Part shown: piece by piece, positions 42,062 to 51,537 of the stretch
Numbering within the stretch: the stretch's first letter is position 1
Layout of the letters: the number at the start of each line of letters is the position of its first letter
NCBI RefSeq assembly: GCF_019903425.1
Contig: NZ_JACHUZ010000013.1
Span: 2,300,361-2,364,360, forward strand
Direction of reading: 5' to 3'
Length of the DNA: 64,000 nucleotides
DNA from: Vreelandella halophila
GTDB lineage: Bacteria; Pseudomonadota; Gammaproteobacteria; Pseudomonadales; Oleiphilaceae
Notes under the pieces: model-generated
Seen by the model: the letters and a program-made list of their open reading frames with translations, nothing else
Databases searched by the model: none
What the model was told of the DNA's origin: nothing
Made by a program: the position numbers and the translations under genes

Positions 42062-42874
42062 TTACCGGCGGAAGTCAGCCCATACCGGACAATGGTCGGA
42101 GGGCTTGGTCATACTCCGGATACTGTAGGAAATACCACCGTCTGTCACGCGCTGGGCCAGGGCATCCGTCGCCAGGATCAGGTCGATCCGCAGGCCACGC
42201 TTGGGGTCCCGCTCAAACCCACGGCTGCGGTAGTCGAACCAGCTGAAGTCGTCATCAGTCTCAGGGTAGAGATGGCGGTAGACGTCGTTCAGCCCCCAGC
42301 TCTTGACCTGCTGCAGCCATTCCCGCTCTTCCGGCAGGAAGGAGCACTTGCCTTCGCGCAGCCAGCGCTTGCGGTTGTCCTCACCGATGCCCACATCCAT
42401 GTCCGTTGATGAGATATTGAGATCCCCCATCACCATCAGCGGATGTTCGGGTGAATACTGCTCCCGCAGCAGGCGCTGGAGGTCCTGGTAGAAACGCTCC
42501 TTGGCGGGGAACTTGGTGGGGTGATCCCGGCTTTCCCCCTGGGGGAAGTAGCCGTTGATGACGGTCACTGTTTCATCGCCGACAGGGATATCCGCTGTGA
42601 TCAGCCGGCGCTGGGCATCGTCGTCATCCCAGGGATAGCCGCGCTGAACCCGCACCGGTTCGTTCCGGCTCATCAGCGCGACGCCGTAGTGACCCTTCTG
42701 GCCGAACCAGTTCACGTGATACCCCAGCTGTTCCACCTCCGCGGCGGGAAACTGGTCATCCGCAACCTTGGTTTCCTGAAGCCCGATCACATCGGGGTTG
42801 TACTGGCTTACCAACTGCTCGAGCTGATGCATCCGTGCGCGGATGCCATTCACGTTAAAGGTAACGAAGCGCAT
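42062..42874 (-). CDS. xthA: Exodeoxyribonuclease III XthA
   Basis: A 270-residue AP endonuclease and 3'-5' exonuclease of base-excision repair. The family start [14 protein letters not shown] is used (E. coli XthA begins alike), although the frame extends 16 codons upstream. The metal- and DNA-binding motifs are present: [15 protein letters not shown] with the catalytic Glu, [32 protein letters not shown] and the terminal [10 protein letters not shown] with catalytic His. Stands between the PhaD-like regulator and the lipid-modification cluster, all on the minus strand, with 84 bp to the latter. Confidence 0.95.
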   Translation of the reverse strand: MRFVTFNVNGIRARMHQLEQLVSQYNPDVIGLQETKVADDQFPAAEVEQLGYHVNWFGQKGHYGVALMSRNEPVRVQRGYPWDDDDAQRRLITADIPVGDETVTVINGYFPQGESRDHPTKFPAKERFYQDLQRLLREQYSPEHPLMVMGDLNISSTDMDVGIGEDNRKRWLREGKCSFLPEEREWLQQVKSWGLNDVYRHLYPETDDDFSWFDYRSRGFERDPKRGLRIDLILATDALAQRVTDGGISYSIRSMTKPSDHCPVWADFRR

Positions 42875-42958
42875 GAGGTCCGGATCTTTATCCATGTGGT
42901 CCAAGTTGGTGTTCAACGGCACAGTACCCTACCACAGCTCGGCCACAGGTGCAGGGGC

Positions 42959-43702
42959 TCAGCGGCAGCCGGGCGCGCTCTCATGGTCATAGCGGATATG
43001 AGCCCGGTGGTTGTCCTCGGGATTCTTCAGGATATTGGTAAGACCATGGAAATCAGTAAGCTGGCGTTCATCGTTAAAAGCCAGGTGAAGGGGGTCCACG
43101 AACCAGCTGGAGACCCAACCCGCCACGCTGATGCGGAACACATGCTTGCCTTCCAGTGGTTCCATTTCCGCCGGTTCGGCTTTGAACGCGTAGAACTCGC
43201 CCCGAGTGGGCACCAGGAATTCAATGCGGACAGTGTCGCCATCCTCCACCAGGGTTTCCCAGTTCTGGCGCACCATGACCTCAAAGCCGGCGTCGATCAC
43301 GCCGTTATCTGGGGCCTTGATCCGGTAGCTGGATTTGTCTCCGTTACTGGCGCGGTAACGGATCCGCACTGGTCCGTCGTCCGGATTGTTCACCTGCATG
43401 CGTTCACCGAAGCGCTGGTCCTCCAGAGTGAAACTCGGGCGCGAGGGGGTATCGCCATAGTCCAGGGTCTTTTCAGCGATGGTTTCTCCTTCCGGACTGC
43501 GGTAGGTCACCTCATGTTCCCGGGGCGCCCAGAATCCGTCACGGCATTCGCCGGTCTGGCGGTGATGTTCGGTGTAGACGATTTCGCCGGAGTCCAGCGA
43601 TTCGGCGCTGCCGCTGAATCGGACTTCCTGCTCCGCCGTGGCCATGGTTGCAAGGCCGGCCAGAAGGACTCCGGCCAGCAGGCGGTTACCAGCGTTGTTC
43701 AT
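42959..43702 (-). CDS. Periplasmic protein of the lipid-modification cluster, unknown function
   Basis: A 247-residue exported protein: signal peptide MNNAGNRLLAGVLLAGLATMATA (cleavage at about 23), then a mostly beta, charged domain with the segment YTEHHRQTGECRDGFW near the N-terminus and two Cys overall, which could form a disulfide. A similar protein is common in clusters with DUF1365 and cyclopropane-synthase-like genes, so it may handle lipids, but I cannot assign a function. Start MNNAGNR at 43702 is preferred over the six-codon upstream extension because it begins the signal peptide. It overlaps the DUF2878 gene by 17 bp. Confidence 0.75.
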   Translation of the reverse strand: MNNAGNRLLAGVLLAGLATMATAEQEVRFSGSAESLDSGEIVYTEHHRQTGECRDGFWAPREHEVTYRSPEGETIAEKTLDYGDTPSRPSFTLEDQRFGERMQVNNPDDGPVRIRYRASNGDKSSYRIKAPDNGVIDAGFEVMVRQNWETLVEDGDTVRIEFLVPTRGEFYAFKAEPAEMEPLEGKHVFRISVAGWVSSWFVDPLHLAFNDERQLTDFHGLTNILKNPEDNHRAHIRYDHESAPGCR

Positions 43703-44222
43703 GGAGTGGTGCCTCCTCAATGGATTCCAGCCACTGGCTGATGCGCACCAGGACCGGATAGATCAGCCCCCAGCCGATGCCTATGGCAACGATGCCCCAG
43801 AGGCCGTAGCCGATCTCGATGGTGCCAACGCGTTCAGCCGCCGCGTAGGCGAGCGCGCCCGCGAAGGGCGGTAGGCCGAACAGCACCAGCCGGTAATGGC
43901 GCATCCAGTACAGGCAGTGATTCACGGCCGTGGCAAAAACCGCCCAGAGCATGACCAGCCAGGCCGGGATCATGCCGCTGGCATAGGCGCCTTCGTGGCC
44001 GGGGAAGCTGAGGATGCCGAGGTTCTGGTGCAGTACGTCCAGTACGCTGCCAAGCACGGTGGCCATGAGGATGAAGCGGAATTCGCGCTGTGGGAAGGCG
44101 CTGATGAACATCAGATGCGCTGCTACTATCGTCACGCCGGCAAGCGCGGCCAGTTGGCCCGGGTAGAGCACGGCCACGAACCATCCAAGCTGGAAGAGGA
44201 TGAAGTTCGCAAGACTGCGCAT
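43686..44222 (-). CDS. DUF2878-family membrane protein
   Basis: A 178-residue membrane protein with about five helices: MRSLANFILFQLGWFVAVLYPGQ at the start, then AGVTIVAAHLMFISA, ILMATVLGSVLDVLHQNLG, and others. The match to DUF2878 (YeiB-independent, small membrane proteins often in cyclopropane-fatty-acid clusters) is from pattern and context. The start MRSLANF is chosen over a 47-codon upstream extension. It begins two bases after the stop of the cyclopropane-synthase-like gene, so it is co-translated with that cluster. Confidence 0.8.
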   Translation of the reverse strand: MRSLANFILFQLGWFVAVLYPGQLAALAGVTIVAAHLMFISAFPQREFRFILMATVLGSVLDVLHQNLGILSFPGHEGAYASGMIPAWLVMLWAVFATAVNHCLYWMRHYRLVLFGLPPFAGALAYAAAERVGTIEIGYGLWGIVAIGIGWGLIYPVLVRISQWLESIEEAPLHEQRW

Positions 44223-44224
44223 GA

Positions 44225-45505
44225 TCAGGTTCTCCCATCGGTGAGGTCGCCGGCGGCCACGATGCAGGAGCGACGGTTTTCCGGCTTGCCCATCAGCAGC
44301 TGGATGTTGCCGATGCGCCGCTCCGCGAATCCGGCTTCGCAATAGGCGAAATAATACCGCCACAGGCGGATGAAGGCGTCAGAGTACCCGAGGCCGCGGA
44401 TGGCGTCACGGTTCGCTTCAAAGCGTTCCCGCCAGCAGGCGAGGGTACGGGCGTAATGCAGGCCAATGTCCTCTGCATGGCTGAAGACCAGGTCCGAGTG
44501 GTCCCGTACTGCGCCCAGTATGGCGCCCAGCGATGGGATGAAGCTGCCCGGGAATATGTAGCGCTGGATGAAGTCCACGTTCTTCAGGGCGCGCTCGTAG
44601 CGCTGATCGGGCAGGGTGATCGCCTGGATCAGGGCAAGACCGTCCGGCTTGAGCAGGGCGCTGAGCTTTTCCATGTATTCGCCGAGAAACTGCGGCCCCA
44701 CCGCCTCGATCATTTCAATGGAGACGAGTTTGTCGTAGGTGCCGGCGAGGTTCCGGTAATCCTCGTAGAGCAGGGTGATGCGGTCTTCCAGGCCCTGTGC
44801 CGCGATCTGTTCCCGGGCCAACTCATACTGCTGGGCGGAGATCGTGGTTGTGGTCACATGGCAGCCGTAGTGGTACGCCGCATGCAAGGCGAAACCACCC
44901 CAGCCGGTGCCGATTTCCACCACCTGGTCCTCCGGCCGCAGGTCCAGCTTCTGGCAGATCCGGTCCAGCTTGTAGCGCGAGGCTTCCTCCAGGGTGCTCT
45001 CCGCCGAGGGGAAGATGGCGGCGGAGTACATCATGGTCGGGTCAAGAAAGCGTTCGAACAGGTCGTTGCCGAGATCGTAGTGCGCCTCGATGTTCTTGCG
45101 CGCGCCGGTGCGGGTGTTGCGGTTGAGCCAGTGCAGGGAGCGCCGCGCGGGCCGGGTTACCCAGGAGACACGGTCCTCGAACCCGTTCATGCGGTCGTTG
45201 TTGCGAGCGAAGAACCGCAGCAGACCCGCCAGGTCGGGAGAATCCCAGTCCCCTGCCACGTAGGCCTCGGCGGCGCCGATGCTGCCACCGGAGACCATGT
45301 CCCGCCAGGCGGATGCGTCGTGTACGGTCAGCTGTACCGGATGGTGTACGCCGTCGTCGCGGCCAAACCAGGTTTCACGCTCGCCTTCGACGACGCACAG
45401 CTGACCCTGTTCCAGGTTGCGCAGCGTCGCTGTGACCAGGGCGCGTGCCCAGTAATCAACGGGCGCCAGGGATGAGCGGGGAGTTGAAATTTTCAGGTTT
45501 TCCAT
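44225..45505 (-). CDS. Cyclopropane-fatty-acyl-phospholipid synthase family protein
   Basis: A 426-residue SAM-dependent enzyme acting on unsaturated acyl chains of phospholipids. The SAM-binding motif VVEIGTGWGGFALHAA is at about 198-213, the family sequence AHYDLGNDLFERFLDPTMMYSAAIF at about 144-168, and TTTISAQQYELAREQI and VSIEMIEAVG follow. Members of this subgroup with DUF1365 and FAD-oxidoreductase neighbours modify acyl chains in response to photooxidative or singlet-oxygen stress in several proteobacteria (for example the Rhodobacter and Pseudomonas clusters), where furan or cyclopropane fatty acids form. It overlaps the DUF1365 gene by 13 bp. Confidence 0.88.
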   Translation of the reverse strand: MENLKISTPRSSLAPVDYWARALVTATLRNLEQGQLCVVEGERETWFGRDDGVHHPVQLTVHDASAWRDMVSGGSIGAAEAYVAGDWDSPDLAGLLRFFARNNDRMNGFEDRVSWVTRPARRSLHWLNRNTRTGARKNIEAHYDLGNDLFERFLDPTMMYSAAIFPSAESTLEEASRYKLDRICQKLDLRPEDQVVEIGTGWGGFALHAAYHYGCHVTTTTISAQQYELAREQIAAQGLEDRITLLYEDYRNLAGTYDKLVSIEMIEAVGPQFLGEYMEKLSALLKPDGLALIQAITLPDQRYERALKNVDFIQRYIFPGSFIPSLGAILGAVRDHSDLVFSHAEDIGLHYARTLACWRERFEANRDAIRGLGYSDAFIRLWRYYFAYCEAGFAERRIGNIQLLMGKPENRRSCIVAAGDLTDGRT

Positions 45506-46374
45506 GATGTTACCGTTCCAAACTGATCCGATGATGCATTGGCTGGCACACCCAGCGCTGGTTCAAGGTTGTTGGCGGACTCGCCCTCCCATTGGGGATG
45601 ATCGTGGAAAATTGCCCCCTTGCGCCAGAGCCGGAAGGCGTTGAGATGGATGCCCAGACTGGCCTTAAGGGTCTCCGCCGGGTAGCGCCGCAGCGCCCGT
45701 GCGGCCACCTCCGGGGTCAGAGACTGGCGGCTGGTGGCCAGTGTGGCATCGAAGACCCGACCCTCATGGCCACGCACTGTCATGTGCACACGCAGCCCCT
45801 CAGGATGGAACCCGAAAAGCCATTCGTAATCCTGTTCCATGGGGTTGAAGGGCGAGACATGGAACTGCTTGGCAAAACGGTACCGGCGGCTGCGCCACCC
45901 GTTGCCGGTTTCGGTGACACCACCACCCGAGAGCACATAGCTGTGATGCTGATGCCAGGGGGTGTTGGTGATCTGTGCCAGTATGGCCTCGGGAACCGGA
46001 TTGCTGTGGGTGTCCGCGTCTTCGGCGTAGCAGAAGTAGAAGCTCACCGGATTGAAGATCCACCCCCAGTAACGGGGATGGGTCACCAGCTCGATTGGCC
46101 CGCTGGGGCGGCTGCCGGTGGCAACCTCAACATGGCGGCGCACGGCCTCATCCAGTGTGCCATTACCGGGCTGGAAATAATCGCGGCGCCGGAACCAGAC
46201 CCGATTCAGGCGTGTGGTTGAGATGCCACGGTGCAGCCCATCCAGCCTGTCCCATTCGTCCAGGCGAACAGCGTACATCCCCATGGGATACTCAAAGTCA
46301 TGCCGCACCGGCGTCGTGCGCCGATGGCGGATACTGCCTTCGAGAAAGCCGCTCTTCAGGGCCCCAGCACTCAT
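45493..46374 (-). CDS. DUF1365 protein of the lipid-modification cluster
   Basis: A 293-residue protein matching DUF1365 in pattern: LEGSIRHRRTTPVRHDFEYPMGMYAVRLDEWDRLD at the N-terminus, then YFQPGNGTLDEAVRRHVE, THPRYWGWIFNPVSFYFCYAED and KQFHVSPFNPMEQDYEWLF. These proteins almost always sit beside an FAD oxidoreductase and a cyclopropane-synthase-like gene, as here; their biochemical role is not established. No signal peptide. It overlaps both neighbours (ATGA with the FAD oxidoreductase gene upstream), so the three are translationally coupled. Confidence 0.9.
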   Translation of the reverse strand: MSAGALKSGFLEGSIRHRRTTPVRHDFEYPMGMYAVRLDEWDRLDGLHRGISTTRLNRVWFRRRDYFQPGNGTLDEAVRRHVEVATGSRPSGPIELVTHPRYWGWIFNPVSFYFCYAEDADTHSNPVPEAILAQITNTPWHQHHSYVLSGGGVTETGNGWRSRRYRFAKQFHVSPFNPMEQDYEWLFGFHPEGLRVHMTVRGHEGRVFDATLATSRQSLTPEVAARALRRYPAETLKASLGIHLNAFRLWRKGAIFHDHPQWEGESANNLEPALGVPANASSDQFGTVTSWKT

Positions 46375-47636
46375 TCCAGTGTTTCTCCCAGTGCTTCACA
46401 CACGCGCAGGGCGCTGCGCACGCCGTCCTCGTGGAACCCGTTGAACCAATAGGCGCCACAGTAATGAGTACGATGCTGGCCACCGATCCGTTCATAGTGG
46501 CTCTGGGCGCTCACGCCCTCCAGGGTGAATCGCGGGTGTGAATAGCTGAACCGCTTGATGATCCGGGATGGATCAATGGCATGGGTGCGGTTCAGCGTCA
46601 CGCAGAAGGTTTCCGGGGCATCATGGAAATTCTGCAGGATGTTCATGTTGTAGGTGACGGAAACCGGCTCGTCCGCCGATTCCGGCAGATGATAGTTCCA
46701 TGCGGCCCAGGCCCGGCGGTTGCGCGGCAGCACGGAGGAGTCTGTATGCAGGACGACGTCATTGGGCTGGTAGGGCAGTGCGCCCAGGGTTGTGCTTTCC
46801 GCCTCTGTGGGGTCCGAGAGCATGCCCAGTGCCTGATCGGCGTGACTGGCGATGATGACCTGGTCAAAGCGCTCATTGCCGCGTTTCGAGGTCAGTGTGA
46901 CCCCCTCGGCGTCCCGGGTGACGGCGTTGACCGGCGTACTGGTGTACACGCGCTGCGCCAGGGGCGCGATCATTGCCGGGATATAGGACTCGGAACCGCC
47001 CTGGATGACCCGCCATTCAGGCCTGTCGGCGATGGAGAGCATGCCGTGGTTGTTGAAGAACCGGAGGAAGAAGCGCACCGGAAACCGGTCCATGTCGCTT
47101 TCGGAAGCGGACCAGATCGCGGCCCCCATGGGAATGATGTAATGCTGGCGGAAATACCGCGAGAACCCGTGGCGCTGCAGATAATGGCCCAGCGTCTCCG
47201 TCTCCGCGATCCGGTCGTTGGCAAGATCGTCCCGGGTCAGGCGGTTGAAGCGCAGGATCTCAGCAACCATCCTCAGGAACCGCGGATTCACCAGGTTGCG
47301 GCGCTGGGCGAACAGGGCGTCCAGGCTGGTGCCGTTGTATTCGAGCCCCCTGCTGCCCCCGTGCACGCTGAAGCTCATGCTTGAGGTTTCCGATGCAACA
47401 CCCAGTTGATCCATGATCCGGATAAAATCCGGGTAGGTCCAGTCGTTGTAGACGATGAACCCGGTGTTCACCGGCCAGCTGCGGCCACCGGCTTCAACGT
47501 GCTCGGTGTTGGTGTGGCCGCCGAGCTGGCTCTCGGCCTCGTACAGGTGAACCTCGTGCCGGCGGCTCAGCAGCCAGGCGCAGACAAGTCCAGAGATACC
47601 ACTGCCGATGACGGCAATTCGCTGCGGGTCGGTCAT
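46371..47636 (-). CDS. FAD-dependent amine-oxidase-like oxidoreductase
   Basis: A 421-residue flavoprotein. The dinucleotide motif IAVIGSGISGLVCAWLL is at about 7-23, followed by the RRHEVHLYEAESQLGGHTNT second FAD segment, of the phytoene-desaturase/amine-oxidase type. It is one of the invariant members of the DUF1365 and cyclopropane-synthase cluster; the reaction is not known but probably uses lipid acyl chains. The SDR gene begins 8 bp upstream on the same strand. Confidence 0.9.
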   Translation of the reverse strand: MTDPQRIAVIGSGISGLVCAWLLSRRHEVHLYEAESQLGGHTNTEHVEAGGRSWPVNTGFIVYNDWTYPDFIRIMDQLGVASETSSMSFSVHGGSRGLEYNGTSLDALFAQRRNLVNPRFLRMVAEILRFNRLTRDDLANDRIAETETLGHYLQRHGFSRYFRQHYIIPMGAAIWSASESDMDRFPVRFFLRFFNNHGMLSIADRPEWRVIQGGSESYIPAMIAPLAQRVYTSTPVNAVTRDAEGVTLTSKRGNERFDQVIIASHADQALGMLSDPTEAESTTLGALPYQPNDVVLHTDSSVLPRNRRAWAAWNYHLPESADEPVSVTYNMNILQNFHDAPETFCVTLNRTHAIDPSRIIKRFSYSHPRFTLEGVSAQSHYERIGGQHRTHYCGAYWFNGFHEDGVRSALRVCEALGETLE

Positions 47637-47644
47637 GGGTGTGG

Positions 47645-48439
47645 TCAGCTGTCCGATTCCTGGGCGTTGCGGGCCATGGCCGCCGCCATGCGGTCACGCA
47701 ATGAGCGCGGCAGGCAGGCCAGCAGCTTGAGCATCAGCGTGAAACGCTTGGGGAAATGGATGTCCGGCCTGTGACGGGTCAGATCCCGGACCATAATGCG
47801 CGCCGCATCCTCCGCCTCCATAAGGAAGGGCATGGAGAAATCGTTCTGGTCGGTCAGCGGTGTACGCACGAATCCCGGTGAGATCAGCGAGACGTCGATC
47901 CCTTCTCCTGCCAGGTCGGCGCGCAGGGATTCCGTCAGGTAGGCCAGGCCGGCCTTGGAGGCGCCGTAGGCTTCCGCACGGGTGAACGGGAACCACCAGG
48001 CGGAGGAACCGACAACCGCCAGCAGGGGGCGGTGTTCCCGGGTCTGGTTGTTCCGGAGTACAGGCAGGATGGCTTCAATGGCCCGTGCCGTGCCGACAAT
48101 ATTGGTGTTGACCACCCGGGAGACCAGTTCCGCATCGAAATCCGACACATCCATGTATTCACAGGTACCCGCATTGAGGATGGCCCAGTCAATGGGCGCC
48201 ATAGCGTGCAGCTGTTCGCGGAAATAATGGCAGTCCTCTGGGCTCGTTACGTCACCGGCCAGCGGGGTGACCGCGTTACCGTATTCCGCCACGATCTCAT
48301 TGAGCCTCTCGCGGTTGCGTCCGGTTGCGATCACCCGGTGCCCCTGGTGGACGAGCTCGGCCAGAACCGCCAGCCCGATACCGGAGGTCGCGCCGGTGAG
48401 CCACACCGTCAGGTTGGTGGTGTTGTCGTCAGCACTCAT
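47645..48439 (-). CDS. Short-chain dehydrogenase/reductase of the lipid cluster
   Basis: A 264-residue classical SDR: cofactor motif TGATSGIGLAVLAEL (about 13-27), NAG in LNAGTC, catalytic Ser in VGSSAWW and YxxxK in AYGASK. The start at 48439 is chosen because it overlaps the preceding gene's stop by 4 bases (ATGA) and AGGAG lies 9 bp upstream; an ATG seven codons earlier (48460) has no such support. The C-terminus has a hydrophobic stretch. Substrate unknown. Confidence 0.88.
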   Translation of the reverse strand: MSADDNTTNLTVWLTGATSGIGLAVLAELVHQGHRVIATGRNRERLNEIVAEYGNAVTPLAGDVTSPEDCHYFREQLHAMAPIDWAILNAGTCEYMDVSDFDAELVSRVVNTNIVGTARAIEAILPVLRNNQTREHRPLLAVVGSSAWWFPFTRAEAYGASKAGLAYLTESLRADLAGEGIDVSLISPGFVRTPLTDQNDFSMPFLMEAEDAARIMVRDLTRHRPDIHFPKRFTLMLKLLACLPRSLRDRMAAAMARNAQESDS

Positions 48440-48867
48440 ACGGCTCTGCTCCTGATCCACTGAATGATCCGGCCGACGACCGGGATGTTCTCGTAGAGAA
48501 GCTCGCCCGCGTCATAATAGTCACGATGGAAGACGATCAGATCATCCTGCCCCTGCAGAAGGCTCACGCCCTCAACGATGAAAGCGCGGCCACGGGCCAG
48601 CTTCGGATGTTCAAGGGTCATACTCCAGGGCAGCATGACGCTGTGGGTATTCCATGCCGGTTCCCCGAAATCAAACTCGCAGCTGGTCACATTGACATAG
48701 GCCGAGCGCAGATACTTCGCCAGTGGTTCTGTACCCCGGCGCTCCACCAGCGGATCCCGGAACAGGACGCGGTCGTGATAGCACTCCTCCATCAGGGTAT
48801 TGATGTCCGGCGGCGTATCGTTGAACAGCGACTGGAAACGCGCTATCTGTTTACTGCTCAGCGTCAT
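48436..48867 (-). CDS. NTF2-like (SnoaL-fold) protein of the lipid cluster
   Basis: A 143-residue protein of the nuclear-transport-factor-2-like fold, with LFNDTPPDINTLMEECYHDRVLFRDPLVERRGTEPLAKYL. Small NTF2-like proteins of this type accompany the cyclopropane and DUF1365 genes. The start at 48867 (MTLSSKQ) is chosen because AGAGG is spaced 7 bp from it; an earlier ATG at 48873 is too close to that site. Overlaps the desaturase gene by 17 bp at its start. Confidence 0.78.
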   Translation of the reverse strand: MTLSSKQIARFQSLFNDTPPDINTLMEECYHDRVLFRDPLVERRGTEPLAKYLRSAYVNVTSCEFDFGEPAWNTHSVMLPWSMTLEHPKLARGRAFIVEGVSLLQGQDDLIVFHRDYYDAGELLYENIPVVGRIIQWIRSRAV

Positions 48868-49816
48868 GGCCATACCTCTGTCGATCCCTTTCCAGCGTCT
48901 CTTCATACACCACTTTGGGAATGGGCTTCAGGTTATGGATGATGCCGGCTTTTTCCATCAGCCAGAGCAGGTAGAAGGTGATGTCGATCTCCCACCAGCG
49001 GAACCCCTGGCGTGCGGAGGTTGGCCAGCGGTGATGGTTGTTGTGCCAGCCCTCGCCAAGGGTCAGCAGGGCCAGCCAGAAATTGTTGCGGCTGTCATCG
49101 GAGGTCTCAAAGCGCCTCCGGCCCCATACATGGGCCAGGGAGTTGATCGACACCGTCCCGTGGAAGACCGCCACAGTTGAGATGAAGAAGCCCCAGACCG
49201 TGAGCTGCAGGCCGTTGGTGCCCAGTGAGGGCGCCCAGGCGGCCAGCGCCTCGCCCAGCCCATAGATGCCGACCAGGCAGACCAGCGGAACAATGGCGTC
49301 AAAACGGTTCAGGAACCTGAGTTCGGGGTAGCGGGCCCAGTCACCTACCCGTCGATAATCGGTCAGGAAGGCCGCATCACAGGTGAACCAGCCCACGTGG
49401 GACCACCAGAAACCCTGCTTTTCAGGGGAGTGAAGGTCCTTCTCGGTATCGGAATGCTGATGGTGATGACGGTGATGGGCCGCCCACCACAGCGGCCCGC
49501 GCTGCACGGCACTGGAGCCGATCACAGCGAAGATGAACTGCCAGAATCGGTTGGTGCTGAAGGTCTTGTGAGCAAAGTAACGGTGATAGAAGCCGGTTAT
49601 CGCGAACATGCGCAGAACGAAGAATCCGATGGCGAACCACACTGCGAAAGGACTCACGCCGACCCAGATCACACCCAGACATGCCAAGTGCAGGCCGATG
49701 AAGGGGATGATCCGAATCCAGTTGAGTCGGGTGCTGCTGGCATCAATGTGTTCGGCGCCGGCTTCGGAGTCGAACCACCTGAGGAAGCTGTAAAGGAGAT
49801 TGCGTGCCTGTGCCAT
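48851..49816 (-). CDS. Membrane fatty-acid (acyl-CoA type) desaturase
   Basis: A 321-residue di-iron membrane desaturase of the delta-9/stearoyl-CoA class. The three histidine boxes are HRYFAH (about 77), HHRHHH (about 115) and HNNHH (about 265), with four or more hydrophobic helices between. It makes monounsaturated acyl chains, which would be the substrates of the cyclopropane-synthase-like enzyme downstream. It is the first gene of the minus-strand cluster; the 140-bp upstream region contains its probable promoter, with no motif I could fix. Confidence 0.93.
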   Translation of the reverse strand: MAQARNLLYSFLRWFDSEAGAEHIDASSTRLNWIRIIPFIGLHLACLGVIWVGVSPFAVWFAIGFFVLRMFAITGFYHRYFAHKTFSTNRFWQFIFAVIGSSAVQRGPLWWAAHHRHHHQHSDTEKDLHSPEKQGFWWSHVGWFTCDAAFLTDYRRVGDWARYPELRFLNRFDAIVPLVCLVGIYGLGEALAAWAPSLGTNGLQLTVWGFFISTVAVFHGTVSINSLAHVWGRRRFETSDDSRNNFWLALLTLGEGWHNNHHRWPTSARQGFRWWEIDITFYLLWLMEKAGIIHNLKPIPKVVYEETLERDRQRYGHDAEQ

Positions 49817-49956
49817 GATTTTCCGACCTGTTGGAAGCCTGTGACCGTTATTGCGTTTATACGACCATCATACAGTGACCAATACGCCGATGGGGGAGGG
49901 GCGGATCAGCGCAGCCAGTGCAGGGTGGGGGCAATAGGGGGGATTGGGAGAATCAA

Positions 49957-51423
49957 TCACGCCCGGAGGGGTTCGGGCAGTCTGTAGAAGTGCACGATGG
50001 TGCTGTCAGCGAACTTCTGGAAAAAGGTGGACATGTCCGTGATGCGCTCCAGATGGCGCTTGCCGGTCACCGCGTCGCGCGCAAGCACCTGGATGCCGTC
50101 GAAATGATCACGGATATGGGAGAAGCGCGCATGCATGGTGCAGGTCACAATCTCCTGGACCGGGGCGTCAAGGGCACTGGAGAGATAATGCCGGTGGGCA
50201 TCAATGGCCTCCGGATCCAGGCCCTCCCGGGTATCCACGTGTTTCAGGCGGATCCGGTCCACCACACAGCGTGAGCAGCTGGCCGGGTTGGCGCGCGCCT
50301 TGCGTCGGAAGGCCTCCCAGAAAAAGGTGTCCGTGACTTCCGCGAAGTTGCGGATGTCGCCCAGGCAGTCACCCACCCAGTCGAGCACGTCCCTGTCCTC
50401 GATCACCTCATTGATCGCTTCGCGCAGCAGCCAGTCAAAGCCCAGTGCCGTCTTGTGGGCATAGACCTTGCGATACATCTGGTAGCGGGAATAGACAAAG
50501 TCCTCCAGCGCGCCCAGCCCTTTCTGGGTGACGGCCAGCCCCAGCCAGGGGGATTCCAGGCTCCAGCCGAAGCGCAGGTTGTTCAGCAGGTGATCCAGGT
50601 TGAAACCGCCGATGGTCACCGACGAATGGAAGCCATCACGCAGCATGTAGTCGGCCCGGTCGGCATCAATCTCGCCGGAGACCACCGAGGACAGCAGGTC
50701 CATCACCAGTCGGGGAACCGCGCTGGTCTCAAGGGCGCCGGCATGGGCATCCGGGCCGGCAATGAATGCCCAGAAGGTACGGGCGTGGTGCTGGAAGCGT
50801 TCGCTGGGGGCCGGTTCGGTGGTCTCCATGACGCCGAGCACGTCCTGGATCTCGATCCCGAAGCGCGCCTGCAGGTCCATATCCGAGAGCACTTCCCAGG
50901 CAATGCGGACCGAGTAGTGCTCGTGCTCCAGCACATCCGGCAACTCGGGGTAGAAAGTGATTGTGTCGATGCCCGACCAGAGCTGTTCAAAGCGCCCGGG
51001 CGCCTGCATCAGTTGCTGGATCCGGTTGGCCTGGTTGAACTGGTGCGAGAAGCTGGAGTGACCGCTGTCGTGGAGCAGGCAGGCCAGGCGGATGATCTTG
51101 GCCATGTAATCGATGGCGTCCAGCTGCTCGAACGTCAGCTCGGGATGCCGGCTGAGCTGGCGTTCACGCAGGTAAGCGTCCATCATGGCGCGGAACATCC
51201 GGTCGCCCACATGCATCACGCCAATACTGTGCAGGAAACGCGAGTGGGTGGCGCCCGGGAACACCAGGCTCAGGATGTCGTTCTGGCAGATGTTGCGCAG
51301 GCGCTGGAAAAGGCGGTGATCGATCACTTCCACCTCATGACGATGGAGGCGGATGCCACCATGGACCGGGTCCATGATCAGCTTGTCGTAGGCACCGAGC
51401 AGGTCATCCAGGGCACTTCGCAT
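49957..51423 (-). CDS. HD-domain phosphohydrolase
   Basis: A 488-residue HD-superfamily protein. The N-terminus resembles SAMHD1/dGTPase-like proteins: DPVHGGIRLHRHEVEVIDHRLFQRLRNICQ, then FPGATHSRFLHSIGVMHV. The metal-binding His-Asp pair is in RLACLLHDSGHSSFSHQFN (about 115). A later Asp typical of the domain is in EIDADRADYMLRDGF. Substrate could be a dNTP or another nucleotide; there is no regulatory domain. It stands alone, divergent from the SpoIIE-phosphatase gene with 114 bp between starts. Confidence 0.88.
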   Translation of the reverse strand: MRSALDDLLGAYDKLIMDPVHGGIRLHRHEVEVIDHRLFQRLRNICQNDILSLVFPGATHSRFLHSIGVMHVGDRMFRAMMDAYLRERQLSRHPELTFEQLDAIDYMAKIIRLACLLHDSGHSSFSHQFNQANRIQQLMQAPGRFEQLWSGIDTITFYPELPDVLEHEHYSVRIAWEVLSDMDLQARFGIEIQDVLGVMETTEPAPSERFQHHARTFWAFIAGPDAHAGALETSAVPRLVMDLLSSVVSGEIDADRADYMLRDGFHSSVTIGGFNLDHLLNNLRFGWSLESPWLGLAVTQKGLGALEDFVYSRYQMYRKVYAHKTALGFDWLLREAINEVIEDRDVLDWVGDCLGDIRNFAEVTDTFFWEAFRRKARANPASCSRCVVDRIRLKHVDTREGLDPEAIDAHRHYLSSALDAPVQEIVTCTMHARFSHIRDHFDGIQVLARDAVTGKRHLERITDMSTFFQKFADSTIVHFYRLPEPLRA

Positions 51424-51537
51424 AATCGGGTTTTCCGCTTGCCTAAGTTAAGCAACAAGGCCAGACTCTAGCACATCAGCCGCGCCCGCGTACCGCCGCG
51501 CCGGGCGGGATATTCGCTGTCACTGGGAGCGGTGCCC

